Positions 1 through 10,300 are shown, counted from the first letter of the stretch. The stretch is DNA of 64,000 nucleotides from Hyphomicrobiales bacterium (GCA_900489925.1 UEHQ01000021.1:99369-163368); one strand, 5' to 3'. Program-made: numbers and translations. The notes: generated from the letters alone by a model not told the origin.

Positions 1-937
1 CAGCCTTCCGAGCGGCGCGAAGACGGTGAAGCGCTTCATCGAGAAGCCGGCGCTTGCGAAGGCGGAGGAAATGCTGGCACAGGGAGGCTTCTACTGGAAC
101 TCCGGCATGTTCATGTTCTCGGTTTCCCGCCTCATCAGCGAGATGACAAACTACGCTCCGGCAGTGCTGAAGGCTGCCAGCGAGGCCGTCGCCAAGGGCG
201 TCAAGGACCTCGATTTCATCCGGCTCGACAAGGCGGCCTTTGCCGCCAGCCCCAACATCTCCATCGACTACGCGATCATGGAAAAGACGAGCAACGCCGC
301 CGTCGTTCCTTCGCCGTTCAAGTGGTCGGACCTCGGCAGCTGGGATTCCGTCTGGAAGAGCGGCAGCCGTGACGAACTTGGCAATGTGGCAGCCGCCAAC
401 ACCACGCTGGTCAACACGAAGAATTCGCTCGTCATGACGCATGGCGTGCACCTTGCCGTGCAAGGTATGGAGAACATCGCCGTCGTTGCCAGCGAAGACG
501 CGGTCTATGTCGGGCGGCTCGAAGACAGCCAAGGCGTGGGCGACATCGTCAAGATGCTCGCCGCCCTGCCCGCGACATCCAAGCTGACGGAAACGCACCC
601 GACGTCCTACCGCCCCTGGGGCGGCTATACCTCCATCCTGAATGGCGATCGCTTCCAGGTGAAACGCATCTTCGTCACCCCCGGCATGAAGCTGTCGCTG
701 CAGAAGCACCATCACCGCTCCGAACACTGGATCGTGGTGAAGGGCACGGCGGAAGTGACCATCGGCGACAACGTGCAGATGCTGCGCGAGAACGAGTCGG
801 TCTATATTCCGCTTGGCGAAGTTCACCGTCTCGCCAATCCGGGAAAGATCACGCTCGAACTGATCGAAGTGCAGACCGGATCCTATCTCGGCGAAGACGA
901 CATCATCCGCATCGTCGACGAGTTCGGAAGGAACTAG
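1..937 (+). CDS. manC: Mannose-1-phosphate guanylyltransferase / mannose-6-phosphate isomerase, 3' part
   Basis: The gene runs in from the left edge, so the start is missing; the frame is open from base 2 to TAG at 935-937. About 311 residues remain of a family that is usually near 470, so the N-terminal nucleotide-binding part of the GDP-mannose pyrophosphorylase domain is cut off. What is left is the end of that domain (FKWSDLGSWDSVW, typical of the family) and the complete type II phosphomannose isomerase cupin domain (SYRPWGGY, KHHHRSEHW, IPLGEVHRLANPG). The family converts mannose-6-phosphate and mannose-1-phosphate toward GDP-mannose in the cytoplasm for surface polysaccharides. The nucleotide-sugar genes ugd and lpsL follow on the same strand. 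Only the 5' truncation by the window edge is odd. Confidence 0.93.
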   Translation, partial: SLPSGAKTVKRFIEKPALAKAEEMLAQGGFYWNSGMFMFSVSRLISEMTNYAPAVLKAASEAVAKGVKDLDFIRLDKAAFAASPNISIDYAIMEKTSNAAVVPSPFKWSDLGSWDSVWKSGSRDELGNVAAANTTLVNTKNSLVMTHGVHLAVQGMENIAVVASEDAVYVGRLEDSQGVGDIVKMLAALPATSKLTETHPTSYRPWGGYTSILNGDRFQVKRIFVTPGMKLSLQKHHHRSEHWIVVKGTAEVTIGDNVQMLRENESVYIPLGEVHRLANPGKITLELIEVQTGSYLGEDDIIRIVDEFGRN

Positions 938-1032
938 GCTCGTTTGTCTTGAACTTATAAAATTACCTCTGTAACACCGTCACAAACCCGCCGCTCGGTC
1001 GGGTCCCTATCGATGTTTCGGGGATTGAACCC
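938..1032 (+). promoter_or_regulatory. Likely promoter and ribosome binding site region of ugd
   Basis: This 95-base gap is AT-rich at its left (CTTATAAAATTA at about 954-965, a possible -10 element) and ends with GGGGATTGAACCC just before the ugd ATG at 1033. The GGGGA acts as a plausible Shine-Dalgarno sequence. No transcription start is known; the call rests on position and composition. Confidence 0.35.
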
Positions 1033-2349
1033 ATGCGTATTGTGATGATTGGCTCAGGCTATGTCGGCCTTGTCTCTGGTGCTTGTCTGGCTGATTTCGG
1101 CCACCACGTAACCTGCGTTGATAAATCCGTGGCCAAGATCGACGCCCTTGAAGCCGGCGAAGTGCCGATCTACGAGCCCGGCCTCGGTGCGATCATCGAG
1201 AACAACCGAAGTGCAGGTCGCCTGGACTTCTCCAAGGACTTGGCTCCCTCGGTTGCGGATGCCGATGTCGTCTTCATCGCCGTCGGCACGCCGTCGCGCC
1301 GTGGCGACGGTCATGCCGACCTGAGCTACGTCTACGCCGCAGCCCGTGAAATTGCGGCTGCCGTCAACGGCTTCACCGTCGTGGTGACCAAGTCGACTGT
1401 ACCTGTCGGAACCGGTGACGAACTCGAGCGCATCTTCCGCGAGGAGTTCCCGGACAAGGATATCGCTGTGGTCTCCAATCCCGAGTTCCTCCGCGAGGGC
1501 GCCGCGATCAGCGACTTCAAGCGCCCTGACCGCATCGTTCTTGGGACGGAAGAGCCGCGTGCCATCGAGATCATGCGGGAAGTCTACCGCCCGCTCTATC
1601 TCAACGAAGCACCGCTTTACTTCTGCGAACGCCGCACGTCCGAGCTGATCAAGTATGCCGCCAACGCCTTCCTCGCGATGAAGATCACCTTCATCAACGA
1701 GATCGCGGACCTCTGTGAACAGATCGGCGCGGATGTGCAGAAGGTGTCCAAGGGCATCGGGATGGACAAGCGCATCGGCGACAAGTTTTTGCACGCGGGT
1801 CCCGGCTACGGCGGCTCGTGCTTCCCGAAGGACACACTGGCGCTGGTCAAGACCGCCCAGGATTTCGACAGCCCGATGCGCCTGATCGAAACCACCGTCG
1901 CAATCAACGACAACCGCAAGCGCGCCATGGGCCGCAAGGTGATTGCCGCTTGCGGCGGCAGCGTGCGCGGCAAGAAGATCGCGATCCTCGGCCTGACCTT
2001 CAAGCCGAACACGGACGACATGCGCGATGCGCCGTCCATCACCATTGTCCAGGCCCTGCTCGACGGTGGTGCGACGGTCCATGTCTACGATCCGGAAGGC
2101 ATGGACGCCTCGCGCGACCTGCTTGGCCCCGTCACCTACGGCAAGGACCCGTATGAGATCGCCGAAGGCGCCGACGCCATCGTGCTTGTGACGGAGTGGG
2201 ACGAATTCCGAGCGCTCGATTTCAAGCGCCTGAAAGGACTGGTGCGGCAACCCGTTCTGGTGGACCTGCGCAACATCTACCCGACCGCCGAGGTTACCCG
2301 CCACGGCTTCAGCTACTTCGCTGTCGGCAAGAAAAGCGAGCTTCAATAG
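1033..2349 (+). CDS. ugd: UDP-glucose 6-dehydrogenase
   Basis: This 438-residue protein oxidises UDP-glucose to UDP-glucuronate with two NAD+ in the cytoplasm. The N-terminal Rossmann motif GSGYVGLVSGACLA is at residues 7-20, and the catalytic cysteine is in GYGGSCFPKDT (Cys263). The C-terminal UDP-binding domain carries GLTFKPNTDDMRDAPS. Length is normal for the bacterial family. The next gene starts 2 bases after the stop and encodes a UDP-glucuronate epimerase, so the pair should supply UDP-glucuronate and UDP-galacturonate for lipopolysaccharide, K-antigen or capsule. In S. meliloti the corresponding genes are called rkpK and lpsL. The start is supported by GGGGA upstream. Function of the family is well established. 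Confidence 0.96.
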   Translation: MRIVMIGSGYVGLVSGACLADFGHHVTCVDKSVAKIDALEAGEVPIYEPGLGAIIENNRSAGRLDFSKDLAPSVADADVVFIAVGTPSRRGDGHADLSYVYAAAREIAAAVNGFTVVVTKSTVPVGTGDELERIFREEFPDKDIAVVSNPEFLREGAAISDFKRPDRIVLGTEEPRAIEIMREVYRPLYLNEAPLYFCERRTSELIKYAANAFLAMKITFINEIADLCEQIGADVQKVSKGIGMDKRIGDKFLHAGPGYGGSCFPKDTLALVKTAQDFDSPMRLIETTVAINDNRKRAMGRKVIAACGGSVRGKKIAILGLTFKPNTDDMRDAPSITIVQALLDGGATVHVYDPEGMDASRDLLGPVTYGKDPYEIAEGADAIVLVTEWDEFRALDFKRLKGLVRQPVLVDLRNIYPTAEVTRHGFSYFAVGKKSELQ

Positions 2350-2351
2350 GA

Positions 2352-3377
2352 ATGCGCTATTTCATCACCGGCACGGCCGGCTTCATAGGGTTTCATCTTG
2401 CCCGCCGCCTGCTCCAGGACGGTCACGAAGTCGTCGGCTTCGATGGAATGACGCACTACTACAACATCCGGCTCAAGCATATGCGGAATGCCGCATTGGC
2501 GCAGTTCCCGGCGTTCCGCGCCGTGACAGCAATGCTTGAGGATCGCAAGGCCTTGGAGGACGCGGTGTCCTCCGCCAAGCCTGATATCATCATTCACTTG
2601 GCCGCGCAGGCTGGTGTCCGCTACAGCCTCGAGAACCCACACGCCTATCTGACCTCCAATCTCGAAGGCTCCTGGAACGTTCTGGAGGCAGCCAAAGGCG
2701 CCGGGATCCAGCACCTGCTGCTGGCTTCCACCTCGTCGATCTACGGCGCCAACTCGTCGGTACCGTTCCGCGAAACCGACCGCGCCGATGAGCCGCTCAC
2801 CTTCTATGCCGCGACGAAGAAGTCGATGGAGCTGATGGCGCACAGCTATTCGCACCTCCACAAGATTCCCACGACTGCTTTCCGCTTCTTCACGGTGTAC
2901 GGGCCATGGGGTCGCCCGGATATGGCACTCTTCAAGTTCGTCAAGAACATCCTGCAGGACCAGCCGATCGAGATCTACGGCCAAGGCAAGATGAGCCGGG
3001 ATTTCACCTATATCGACGATCTGGTGGAATCGATCGTCCGTTTGGCCGCCGTCATTCCTTCGGAAAGCAACCGTGTGAATGACGAGCGCGTCGAGACGCT
3101 GTCGCATCAGGCCCCGTTCCGCGTCGTCAATATTGGCGGCGGTCAGCAGGTGAGCCTGCTGGACTTTGTCGAAACCGTCGAAAAGGCACTGGCCCGACCG
3201 GCGAAGCGCGTGATGCTGCCCATGCAGAAGGGTGATGTCCCCCGGACATTCGCCAGCGCCGACCTGTTGGTCGCGCTGACAGGCTATAAGCCGACCACCC
3301 CGCTAGCGACCGGCGTTGAAGCCTTTGTCGAGTGGTATCTCGAAGCCCACCGCGAACTCGAGGCACAGACAGCCTAG
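2352..3377 (+). CDS. lpsL: UDP-glucuronate 4-epimerase (LpsL-like)
   Basis: This extended short-chain dehydrogenase of 341 residues has an N-terminal NAD-binding motif GTAGFIGFHL, the catalytic YAATKKS with Tyr and Lys, and the sugar-nucleotide part with FRFFTVYGPWGRPDM, which is typical of UDP-glucuronate epimerases. The reaction is UDP-glucuronate to UDP-galacturonate. A longer open frame begins at 2196 inside ugd, but the Rossmann fold starts at Met 2352, two bases after the ugd stop, so that start is chosen. Translation is likely coupled to ugd. The stop TAG at 3375-3377 is one base from the end of the convergent GGDEF-EAL gene. LpsL is the name of the S. meliloti homologue. Confidence 0.93.
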   Translation: MRYFITGTAGFIGFHLARRLLQDGHEVVGFDGMTHYYNIRLKHMRNAALAQFPAFRAVTAMLEDRKALEDAVSSAKPDIIIHLAAQAGVRYSLENPHAYLTSNLEGSWNVLEAAKGAGIQHLLLASTSSIYGANSSVPFRETDRADEPLTFYAATKKSMELMAHSYSHLHKIPTTAFRFFTVYGPWGRPDMALFKFVKNILQDQPIEIYGQGKMSRDFTYIDDLVESIVRLAAVIPSESNRVNDERVETLSHQAPFRVVNIGGGQQVSLLDFVETVEKALARPAKRVMLPMQKGDVPRTFASADLLVALTGYKPTTPLATGVEAFVEWYLEAHRELEAQTA

Positions 3378-3378
3378 A

Positions 3379-5157
3379 TCACAGGCGCCCTCGTGATGCC
3401 TGCGCAGCAAGTCTTGCAAAGACGCTACTGACTTCAGCGGCGGAAGCCGGATGGCTAAGCGCGAACCCCTGCAGCGTTTCGCAGCCAAGGTCTGCAAGTA
3501 CCGCTGCATGCGCTTCCGTTTCGACGCCTTCGGCAATCACCCCGACATCGAGAGCCTTGGCGATTTCGACGATCGACTTGACGACGCGACGCTGCTCCTC
3601 GGAGGTATCGATCTCGTCGACAAGCTGCCGGTCGATCTTCAGCCGCGTCGGCCGCAGCCGGACAAGACCGATCAGCGATGCGTGGCCGGAACCAAAGTCG
3701 TCGATCTCGATTTCGATCCCCATCTGCTTGATCCGATCGACGCGCTGAAGCAGCTCATCGTCGCAATCATCGAGAAAGATCGTCTCGATCAGCTCGAAGA
3801 CGATGGAATTCGGCGGAATTTTGAGAGCCACCAGATCGTCCACGAGCAGCGGATCATAGAGCCGCTGGCCGGAAATATTGACCGCGATATGCGGGACTTT
3901 CGCGCCGTGCCGCTCCCATGAGCGCCGGTCGGCGAGCACGCGCCGGAGAATTGTCGCATCGAGTTCGGCCGACAGATTGTACTCATCCGCAACCTTCAGG
4001 AACGTCCCGGGCGCAAGAATGCCGCGTTCCGGGTGTTTCCAGCGGGCCAACGCCTCGATGCCGACGATCTCCCGCGTCCGAGCGTCGAACTGCAGCTGAT
4101 AGAACGGGACGATGTCGCCGGACTCGAGTGCGAGCGTCAGTTCCTCCGCAAGCCGCCGCTTGCTCATCAGGTCGTCCTTCAGCTGCTGCGAGAAGAACTC
4201 GATGCGATCGCGGCCCGATGCTTTCGCCTGATAAAGCGCGATATCCGACTCCGCGAGGAGGTTTGCCTCGCCGCGATTGGCGGACCATGAAATTCCGATC
4301 GAGGCACCCGACTGAAGAAGCTCCTGGCCAAACCGAACCTTCTTCTTCAATCGACGCTGCACATCCTTCGCCATGCGGTTCAACGCAGCCATGCCGCCGA
4401 AATTGACGAGGACGATGACGAACTCATCGCCGCCGATACGAGCGGCCATGGCAGTCTCCGGAATGGCCGCCTCAATGCGCAGTGCGGCAGCACGCAAGAC
4501 CGCGTCACCGGCAGTGTGACCATGGCTGTCGTTGATCTGCTTGAACTGGTCGAGATCGAGATGCAGCACAGCAAGCGTCGAGACATCAGGCATTTCCGCG
4601 AGTTCAGCCAGCCGACTGTCGAAAAGACGACGGTTCGGCAATCCCGTCAGATAGTCATGCTCCGCCGCATATTCGATCCGGGCGTTGCTCTCCTCAAGTG
4701 CAAGGGCGCGTGCCTCGGCAACGGACCGTTGCCGCGCCGCCTCATCGTTGAGCAACACGTCCGCCGTCACATCCCATTCCGCGCCGATGAAGGAAGGTCT
4801 GCCCTCATCGCTGACATAAAAATGCGCACGCGAGCGAATGTACCGGATCTCGCCGTTCGGCCAGATGATGCGGAATTCGGAATTATACTGGCCGCGCTCA
4901 GCAACGGCCGCGTCGAACTCGCCTTCGGCACGCAACCGATCATCAGGATGAATCGCGTCGGCCCAGACCGCGGTTGCCACAGGACCGCTCGACCGTCCCG
5001 TTCGATAGAGTCGATGCATCTGCGCGTCCCAGGAGATCACGTTTCGGTCCAGGTCGTGCTCCCACACGCCGATCTGCGAGGCATCCAGCGCAAGCTCGAG
5101 GCGGCGCAGGATATCCTGAAACTCTCGCTCGGATCGTATGGGATTGTCTGGTACCAA
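3379..5157 (-). CDS. PAS-GGDEF-EAL cyclic-di-GMP turnover protein
   Basis: This 592-residue cytoplasmic protein has a PAS/PAC sensor at residues about 15-140 (IGVWEHDLDRNVISW), a short helical linker, a GGDEF domain at about 165-320 with intact GGDEF at 242-246, and an EAL domain at about 335-585 with EALARW at 368-373, FELIET and DDFGSGHASL. Both catalytic signatures are intact, so it could make and break cyclic-di-GMP. The stretch before GGDEF (PETAMAAR) lacks the RxxD inhibitory site. No membrane segment is visible. The frame has no ATG near its start: an upstream TAG and the PAS boundary leave TTG at 5157, with GAGGC about 9 bases upstream. It is a single gene convergent with lpsL. The input signal is unknown. 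Confidence 0.92.
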   Translation of the reverse strand: MVPDNPIRSEREFQDILRRLELALDASQIGVWEHDLDRNVISWDAQMHRLYRTGRSSGPVATAVWADAIHPDDRLRAEGEFDAAVAERGQYNSEFRIIWPNGEIRYIRSRAHFYVSDEGRPSFIGAEWDVTADVLLNDEAARQRSVAEARALALEESNARIEYAAEHDYLTGLPNRRLFDSRLAELAEMPDVSTLAVLHLDLDQFKQINDSHGHTAGDAVLRAAALRIEAAIPETAMAARIGGDEFVIVLVNFGGMAALNRMAKDVQRRLKKKVRFGQELLQSGASIGISWSANRGEANLLAESDIALYQAKASGRDRIEFFSQQLKDDLMSKRRLAEELTLALESGDIVPFYQLQFDARTREIVGIEALARWKHPERGILAPGTFLKVADEYNLSAELDATILRRVLADRRSWERHGAKVPHIAVNISGQRLYDPLLVDDLVALKIPPNSIVFELIETIFLDDCDDELLQRVDRIKQMGIEIEIDDFGSGHASLIGLVRLRPTRLKIDRQLVDEIDTSEEQRRVVKSIVEIAKALDVGVIAEGVETEAHAAVLADLGCETLQGFALSHPASAAEVSSVFARLAAQASRGRL

Positions 5158-5327
5158 CGCCGTCTAAGCCTCACGCAGCTTCAAAAATAGGGGCACATCC
5201 GATCTATTGCTTGTACGCGGTCACCAACCCTCACGCGAGACATTAATTAGGACACCCTAAAAATCCATCAACGATTGTGCGCGAATCGGCACGGACGACG
5301 AGATGAAGAGACTGGCCGTCCGCTCGG
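5158..5327. other. Intergenic region upstream of the GGDEF-EAL gene
   Basis: The gap of 170 bases lies between two leftward genes and should hold the promoter of the GGDEF-EAL gene. AT-rich sequence is centred near 5245-5275. No coding potential or strong hairpin was seen. Confidence 0.4.
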
Positions 5328-6218
5328 CTATTCGCCGGCACCGGCGTTCTTCTTCTCCAGATGGAGCAGCAGACCGCTATGATCCGTATCTCCGCCGCCA
5401 TTCTCGACGAACTCGGCAAATTCGGACCGAACAGCCTCCGTCAGAGGCAGTGTCAGCGACAGGCTCTCGGCCTCCGCCAGGATGTTGTTCAGGTCCTTGA
5501 GCTGCAGCCTCGAAGGGCCGGCATTACCAAAACTGCGATCAACCATCCGCTGGCCATGCACATCCAGGATCCGGCTCTCCGCAAAGCCGCCACGGATTGC
5601 CCGGCGAAACGCCTCGCGTGAGCCGCCGCCGGCCTCGACCAGCATCATCGCCTCGGCAACTGCGCCGATCGTCACCGCAACAATCTGCTGGTTGCCGAGC
5701 TTGGCAAGCTGTCCGGTGCCGCTTGGGCCGACATGTGTGACACGCCCCAGCGGCGCAAAGACATCCGCCAGGTCGCTGACCAGCGCTTCATCGCCCCCCG
5801 CCATGATCGCCAGTGTCCCGGCAGCTGCCCCGACCACGCCGCCGGAGACCGGTGCATCCAGGTGGCGTACGCCCCGCTCGGCCAGTTTGTCCGCGTGTTC
5901 GCGCGCCTGATTGGGCGATATGGAACTCGAGTCGATGACGACCGCCCCGGCGGTCAATGCGTCCGCCACGCCCTGCGAAAACAGCACGTCGCCAACCGCT
6001 TTACCGTCACTCAACATCGTGAAGACGACCGCCGCTCCGTTCACGGCAGCGGTAGGCGTATCAGCTACGACGGCTCCGTCCTGCGCAAGCGCCTCGGCCT
6101 TCGTCCTGTCCCTGTTCCAGACAGTCACCGGGAAACCCGCGCCGAGAAGCCGCCGGACCATCGGCGCGCCCATCAGTCCGGTTCCCAGAAACGCAATATT
6201 GCGCGCCTTGTCGCTCAT
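5328..6218 (-). CDS. NAD(P)-dependent beta-hydroxyacid dehydrogenase (HIBADH / GarR / LtnD family)
   Basis: The protein has about 296 residues. It opens with the dinucleotide-binding motif GTGLMGAPMVRRL, then DAPVSGG, the substrate-site signature of 3-hydroxyisobutyrate, tartronate-semialdehyde and L-threonate dehydrogenases. Next is GTGQLAKLGNQ, holding the catalytic lysine, and a C-terminal helical domain with KDLNN. The open frame includes a TTG at 6221, but ATG at 6218 has GGAGG upstream and overlaps the stop of the previous gene by one base (TGATG), so translation is probably coupled. The neighbour is a DenD-like epimerase/dehydrogenase, and such pairs occur in catabolism of four-carbon sugar acids. 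L-threonate dehydrogenase is therefore a reasonable guess, but tartronate-semialdehyde reductase cannot be excluded. Confidence 0.85.
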   Translation of the reverse strand: MSDKARNIAFLGTGLMGAPMVRRLLGAGFPVTVWNRDRTKAEALAQDGAVVADTPTAAVNGAAVVFTMLSDGKAVGDVLFSQGVADALTAGAVVIDSSSISPNQAREHADKLAERGVRHLDAPVSGGVVGAAAGTLAIMAGGDEALVSDLADVFAPLGRVTHVGPSGTGQLAKLGNQQIVAVTIGAVAEAMMLVEAGGGSREAFRRAIRGGFAESRILDVHGQRMVDRSFGNAGPSRLQLKDLNNILAEAESLSLTLPLTEAVRSEFAEFVENGGGDTDHSGLLLHLEKKNAGAGE

Positions 6219-7201
6219 CAAAGCCCTCCTCCCATTTCATCATCGATATGCACGCGAATAATATCGTCGAACGAAGCATCGGCGCGGAAACCGAGCTCAG
6301 TCGCGCGCCGGGCATCGAAGGCTTGCGGCCAGCCCGCGACGATCTTCATGACCATTTCATCGGGTTCGCGACGGATGAGCGCGACGGCCTTATCGCCCGC
6401 GATGCGCCGCAGGGCCTCGATCTGCTCGCCGACCGAAGCACAGACACCCGGCATGGTCAGACTGCGGCGAGAACCGAGCGGCTGGAGATCGATGCTTGCG
6501 GCGTGGATCAGGAAGCCAACCGCCGAACGCGGCGATGCGTGCCAGTGACGAACGGTATCCGGCACCGGAAGAATGGCAGTTTGCCCAGCCAATGGCTCGC
6601 GCAAAATCCCGGAGAAAAATCCTGACGCCGCCTTGTTCGGTTTTCCCGGCCGAATGCAGATCGTTGGCAGACGGATGCCGATGCCATCGATGAACCCGCG
6701 GCGGGTATAGTCCGCGAGCAGGAGTTCCCCCATCGCCTTCTGGGTGCCGTAGCTCGTGAGAGGTGTCAGATTGAAGTCGTCGGGAATGACATCCGGGAAT
6801 GGCGCACCGAAGACCGCGATCGACGAGGTAAAGACGACGCAAGGCCGGTAACTATCCCGAAGGTGAGCAAGGCGAATTGCCTCGAACAACGCGCGCGTCC
6901 CCTCCAGATTGATGCCATAGCCCTTCTCGAAATCCAGCTCGGCCTCACCGGAAACGATGGCGGCCAGATGGAATATGACATCCGGGCGGGAGCTGACGAT
7001 CTTCGCCGCCTGCCCCGGCATTGAAATATCAATGGCGGCGACATCTGCCCGACCACCGAAACCTTGTGGGACGTCCGGCTCGATGACATCGACCAGCGAC
7101 AGCCGTGTCACCGTCTGCCCCGCCAGCGTTCCATCGGAAACCAGCCGGGCTGTCAGCTTTCGCCCGATCATGCCTGCAGCGCCGACAATCGCAATATGCA
7201 T
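6218..7201 (-). CDS. denD: NAD-dependent epimerase/dehydrogenase, D-erythronate dehydrogenase-like
   Basis: An extended short-chain dehydrogenase of about 327 residues. It has an N-terminal Rossmann motif GAAGMIGRKL, the active-site serine region FTSSIAVFGAP, and the catalytic YGTQKAMGE. The late motif RLPTICIRPGKPNKAASGF resembles DenD proteins, which oxidise D-erythronate at C2. The open frame extends to 7225, but Met at 7201 directly starts the Rossmann strand and follows AAGGAGG, so that start is chosen. The gene is first in a two-gene operon with the HIBADH-family dehydrogenase. The kinase, isomerase and decarboxylase usually found with denD are not in this window, so the pathway assignment is inferred from family resemblance only. 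Confidence 0.78.
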   Translation of the reverse strand: MHIAIVGAAGMIGRKLTARLVSDGTLAGQTVTRLSLVDVIEPDVPQGFGGRADVAAIDISMPGQAAKIVSSRPDVIFHLAAIVSGEAELDFEKGYGINLEGTRALFEAIRLAHLRDSYRPCVVFTSSIAVFGAPFPDVIPDDFNLTPLTSYGTQKAMGELLLADYTRRGFIDGIGIRLPTICIRPGKPNKAASGFFSGILREPLAGQTAILPVPDTVRHWHASPRSAVGFLIHAASIDLQPLGSRRSLTMPGVCASVGEQIEALRRIAGDKAVALIRREPDEMVMKIVAGWPQAFDARRATELGFRADASFDDIIRVHIDDEMGGGL

Positions 7202-7293
7202 CAATGCCTCCTTCGACCGAGACACCGCGCGACTCCTCCCGCCCGATGTACGTCAATCAAGACATAGCCCCATGGCAGAGGCATGAAAACAGA

Positions 7294-7318
7294 AAAGGCG
7301 GAGCAATGCTCCGCCTTT
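7294..7318 (-). terminator. Rho-independent terminator of the first RND operon
   Basis: A perfect 11-bp stem (AAAGGCGGAGC with GCTCCGCCTTT) closes a 3-base loop. Read on the minus strand it is followed by TTTTCTGTTTTC, giving a U-rich tail. It lies about 25 bases past the stop of the leftward RND permease gene. Confidence 0.85.
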
Positions 7319-7342
7319 CCACGTCTCGCCGCTGAGTGGGGG

Positions 7343-10300
7343 TTATTCGGCGGCGAGTCGGATGATCTCGGCTTCTTCCTCGTCGTGCTCGTGCTCCTTG
7401 TGCTGGATCAGCGGGCGGTTGCCCGACAGCTTGCGAACCATCACGTAGAAGACGGGCGTCATGAAGATGCCGAAGAAGGTGACGCCGATCATGCCCGAGA
7501 ACACGGCCACACCCATGGCCGCACGCATCTCGGCACCCGCGCCGGTCGAGGTGACCAGCGGGACGACGCCCATGATGAAGGCCATGGAGGTCATCAGGAT
7601 CGGGCGCAGACGCAGGCGGCTTGCCTCGATGGCAGCCTGAACCGGAGTCCGTCCTTCGAATTCCAGCTCGCGGGCGAATTCCACGATCAGGATCGCGTTC
7701 TTCGCCGACAGGCCGACAAGGACCACCAGACCGATCTGCGTGAAGATGTTGTTGTCTCCACCAGTCAGCCAGACGCCTGTCAACGCAGCCAGCACGCCCA
7801 TCGGCACGATCATGATGATCGCGATCGGCAGCGCGAGGCTCTCATACTGTGCAGCGAGCACCAGGAAGACGAGCAGCAGGGCCAGCGGGAAGACGATCAC
7901 GCCGGAGTTGCCAGCCAGGATCTGCTGATAGGTCAGATCCGTCCATTCGAAGCTGATGCCCTTCGGCAAGGTCTCTTCGGCGATCTTTTCGATCGCTGCC
8001 TGAGCCTGGCCGGAGGAAAAGCCCGGAGCAGGACCGCCGTTGATATCGGCGGAGAGGAAACCGTTATAACGGTTGGTCCGCTCCGGCCCGGTTGTCGCGT
8101 TCACCTTCAGGAGCGCAGACAGCGGGATCATCTGGCCCGATGCCGAACGAACCTTCAGCTTGCCGATATCCTCGGGCTGCGCCCGGAACTTGGCATCGGC
8201 CTGAACGCGCACGCTGTAGGTGCGGCCGAAGGCGTTGAAGTCGTTGACATAGAGCGAACCGAGGTAGATCTGCAGCGTCTCGAAAACGTCGGTTACCGGG
8301 ACGCCAAGTTGTTCCGCCTTCTCACGGTCGAGATCGGCATAGAGCTGCGGAACATTGATCTGGTAGGCAGAGAAGATGCCCGTCAGCTCAGGCGTCTGGT
8401 AGGCCTTGGCGATCATCGCCTTGTTGGCCTCGTCGAGCACCTGATAGCCGAGACCGGCGCGGTCTTCGAGCTGCATCTTGAAGCCTCCCGTCGTACCGAG
8501 ACCGTTGACCGGCGGCGGCGGGAACATCGCGATGAAGGCATCCTGGATCGCCCCGAACTTCTGGTTCAGGGACATGGCGATCGCACCGCCCGAAAGCGCC
8601 GGCGACTTGCGTTCCTCGAAATCCTTCAGCGTCACGAAGACGATGCCGGCGTTCGAGGAATTGGTGAAGCCGTTGATCGACAGGCCTGGGAAGGCAATCG
8701 CATGGGCGACGCCAGGCTCCGCCATGGCGATATCGCTCATCCGCTTGATGACGTCTTCGGTGCGGTCAAGGCTGGCGGCATCCGGCAGCTGGGCAAAGCC
8801 GATCAGATACTGCTTGTCCTGCGCCGGCACGAAGCCACCCGGCACCGCATTGAAGAGCCCGTAGGTCGCGCCTGCCAGAACCACATACACCAGCATGACG
8901 ATGCTCTTGCGCGACAGCAGACCGCCGACGCCTTTGCCATAACCCCGCGAACCGGCGCCGAAGGCCTTATTGAAGCCACGGAAGAACCAGCCGAAGGCAG
9001 CGTCCATGGCGCGTGTCAGCCAGTCACGCTTGGCGTGATGGTCCTGCAGCAGCAGCGAAGCCAGAGCAGGAGACAGCGTCAGCGAATTGAAGGCCGAAAT
9101 GACCGTCGAGATCGCAATCGTCAGCGCGAACTGGCGATAGAACTGTCCGGACAGACCGGAGATGAAGGCGAGCGGCACGAAAACCGCGACGAGCACCAGC
9201 GCGATCGCGATGATCGGACCAGACACTTCCTTCATGGCCTTGTAGGTGGCAGCCCGCGGGCTGAGCCCGTTCTCGATGTTTCGCTCGACGTTTTCGACAA
9301 CGACGATCGCGTCATCCACCACGATACCGATCGCCAGCACGAGGCCGAAGAGACTGAGCGCGTTGATGGAGAAGCCGAAGACATACATCACCGCGAACGT
9401 GCCGATGATCGAGACCGGAACGGCAATCAGCGGGATGATCGAGGCGCGCCATGTCTGCAGAAACAGAATGACGACGATGACGACGAGCGCGATGGCTTCG
9501 AGCAGCGTGTCGACGACCTTCTCAATCGACGAACGGACGAACTTCGTCGTGTCATAGACGATCTCGTAGCTGACACCGTCAGGCATGGCGGTCTTCAGCT
9601 CTTCCATCGTCTTCTGGACTTCGTCCGAGATCGTGATGGCGTTCGAACCCGGGGACTGGAAGACCGGGATGGCGACCGCCGGCTTGCCATCGAGGATCGA
9701 GCGCAGCGAGTAATCGGCCGCGCCGAGCTCGATGCGGGCGACATCGCGCAGGCGGGTAATCTCGCCATTCGTACCTGTCTTGACGATGATGTTGCCGAAC
9801 TGCTCAGGCGTCTGCAGACGGCCCTGCGCATTGACGTTCAGCTGCAGGTCTACGCCCGACAGGCTCGGCGAAGCGCCGATGGTGCCGGCTGCGGCCTGCA
9901 CGTTCTGGCCACGGATCGCGTTGGTGACGTCGCTGGCGGCAAGGCCATGCTCGGCAGCCTTCTGCGGGTCGATCCAGACGCGCATCGAGTAGTCGCCCGA
10001 ACCGAACACCTGCACCTGGCCGACGCCATCGATGCGCGCCAGGCGGTCCTTGATGTTGAGGACGCCATAGTTGCGCAGATAGGTGATGTCGTAGCGGTTG
10101 TCAGGCGAGATCAGGTTCACGACCATCATCAGGTCGGGAGAGCTCTTGACCGTCGTGATGCCGATGGTCTTCACCTCTTCCGGCAGGCGCGGCTCGGCCT
10201 GCGACACCCGGTTCTGGACGAGCTGCTGTGCCTTGTCGGGGTCGGTGCCAAGCTTGAAGGTGACCGTCAGCGTCATGACGCCGTCAGATGTCGCCTGGCT

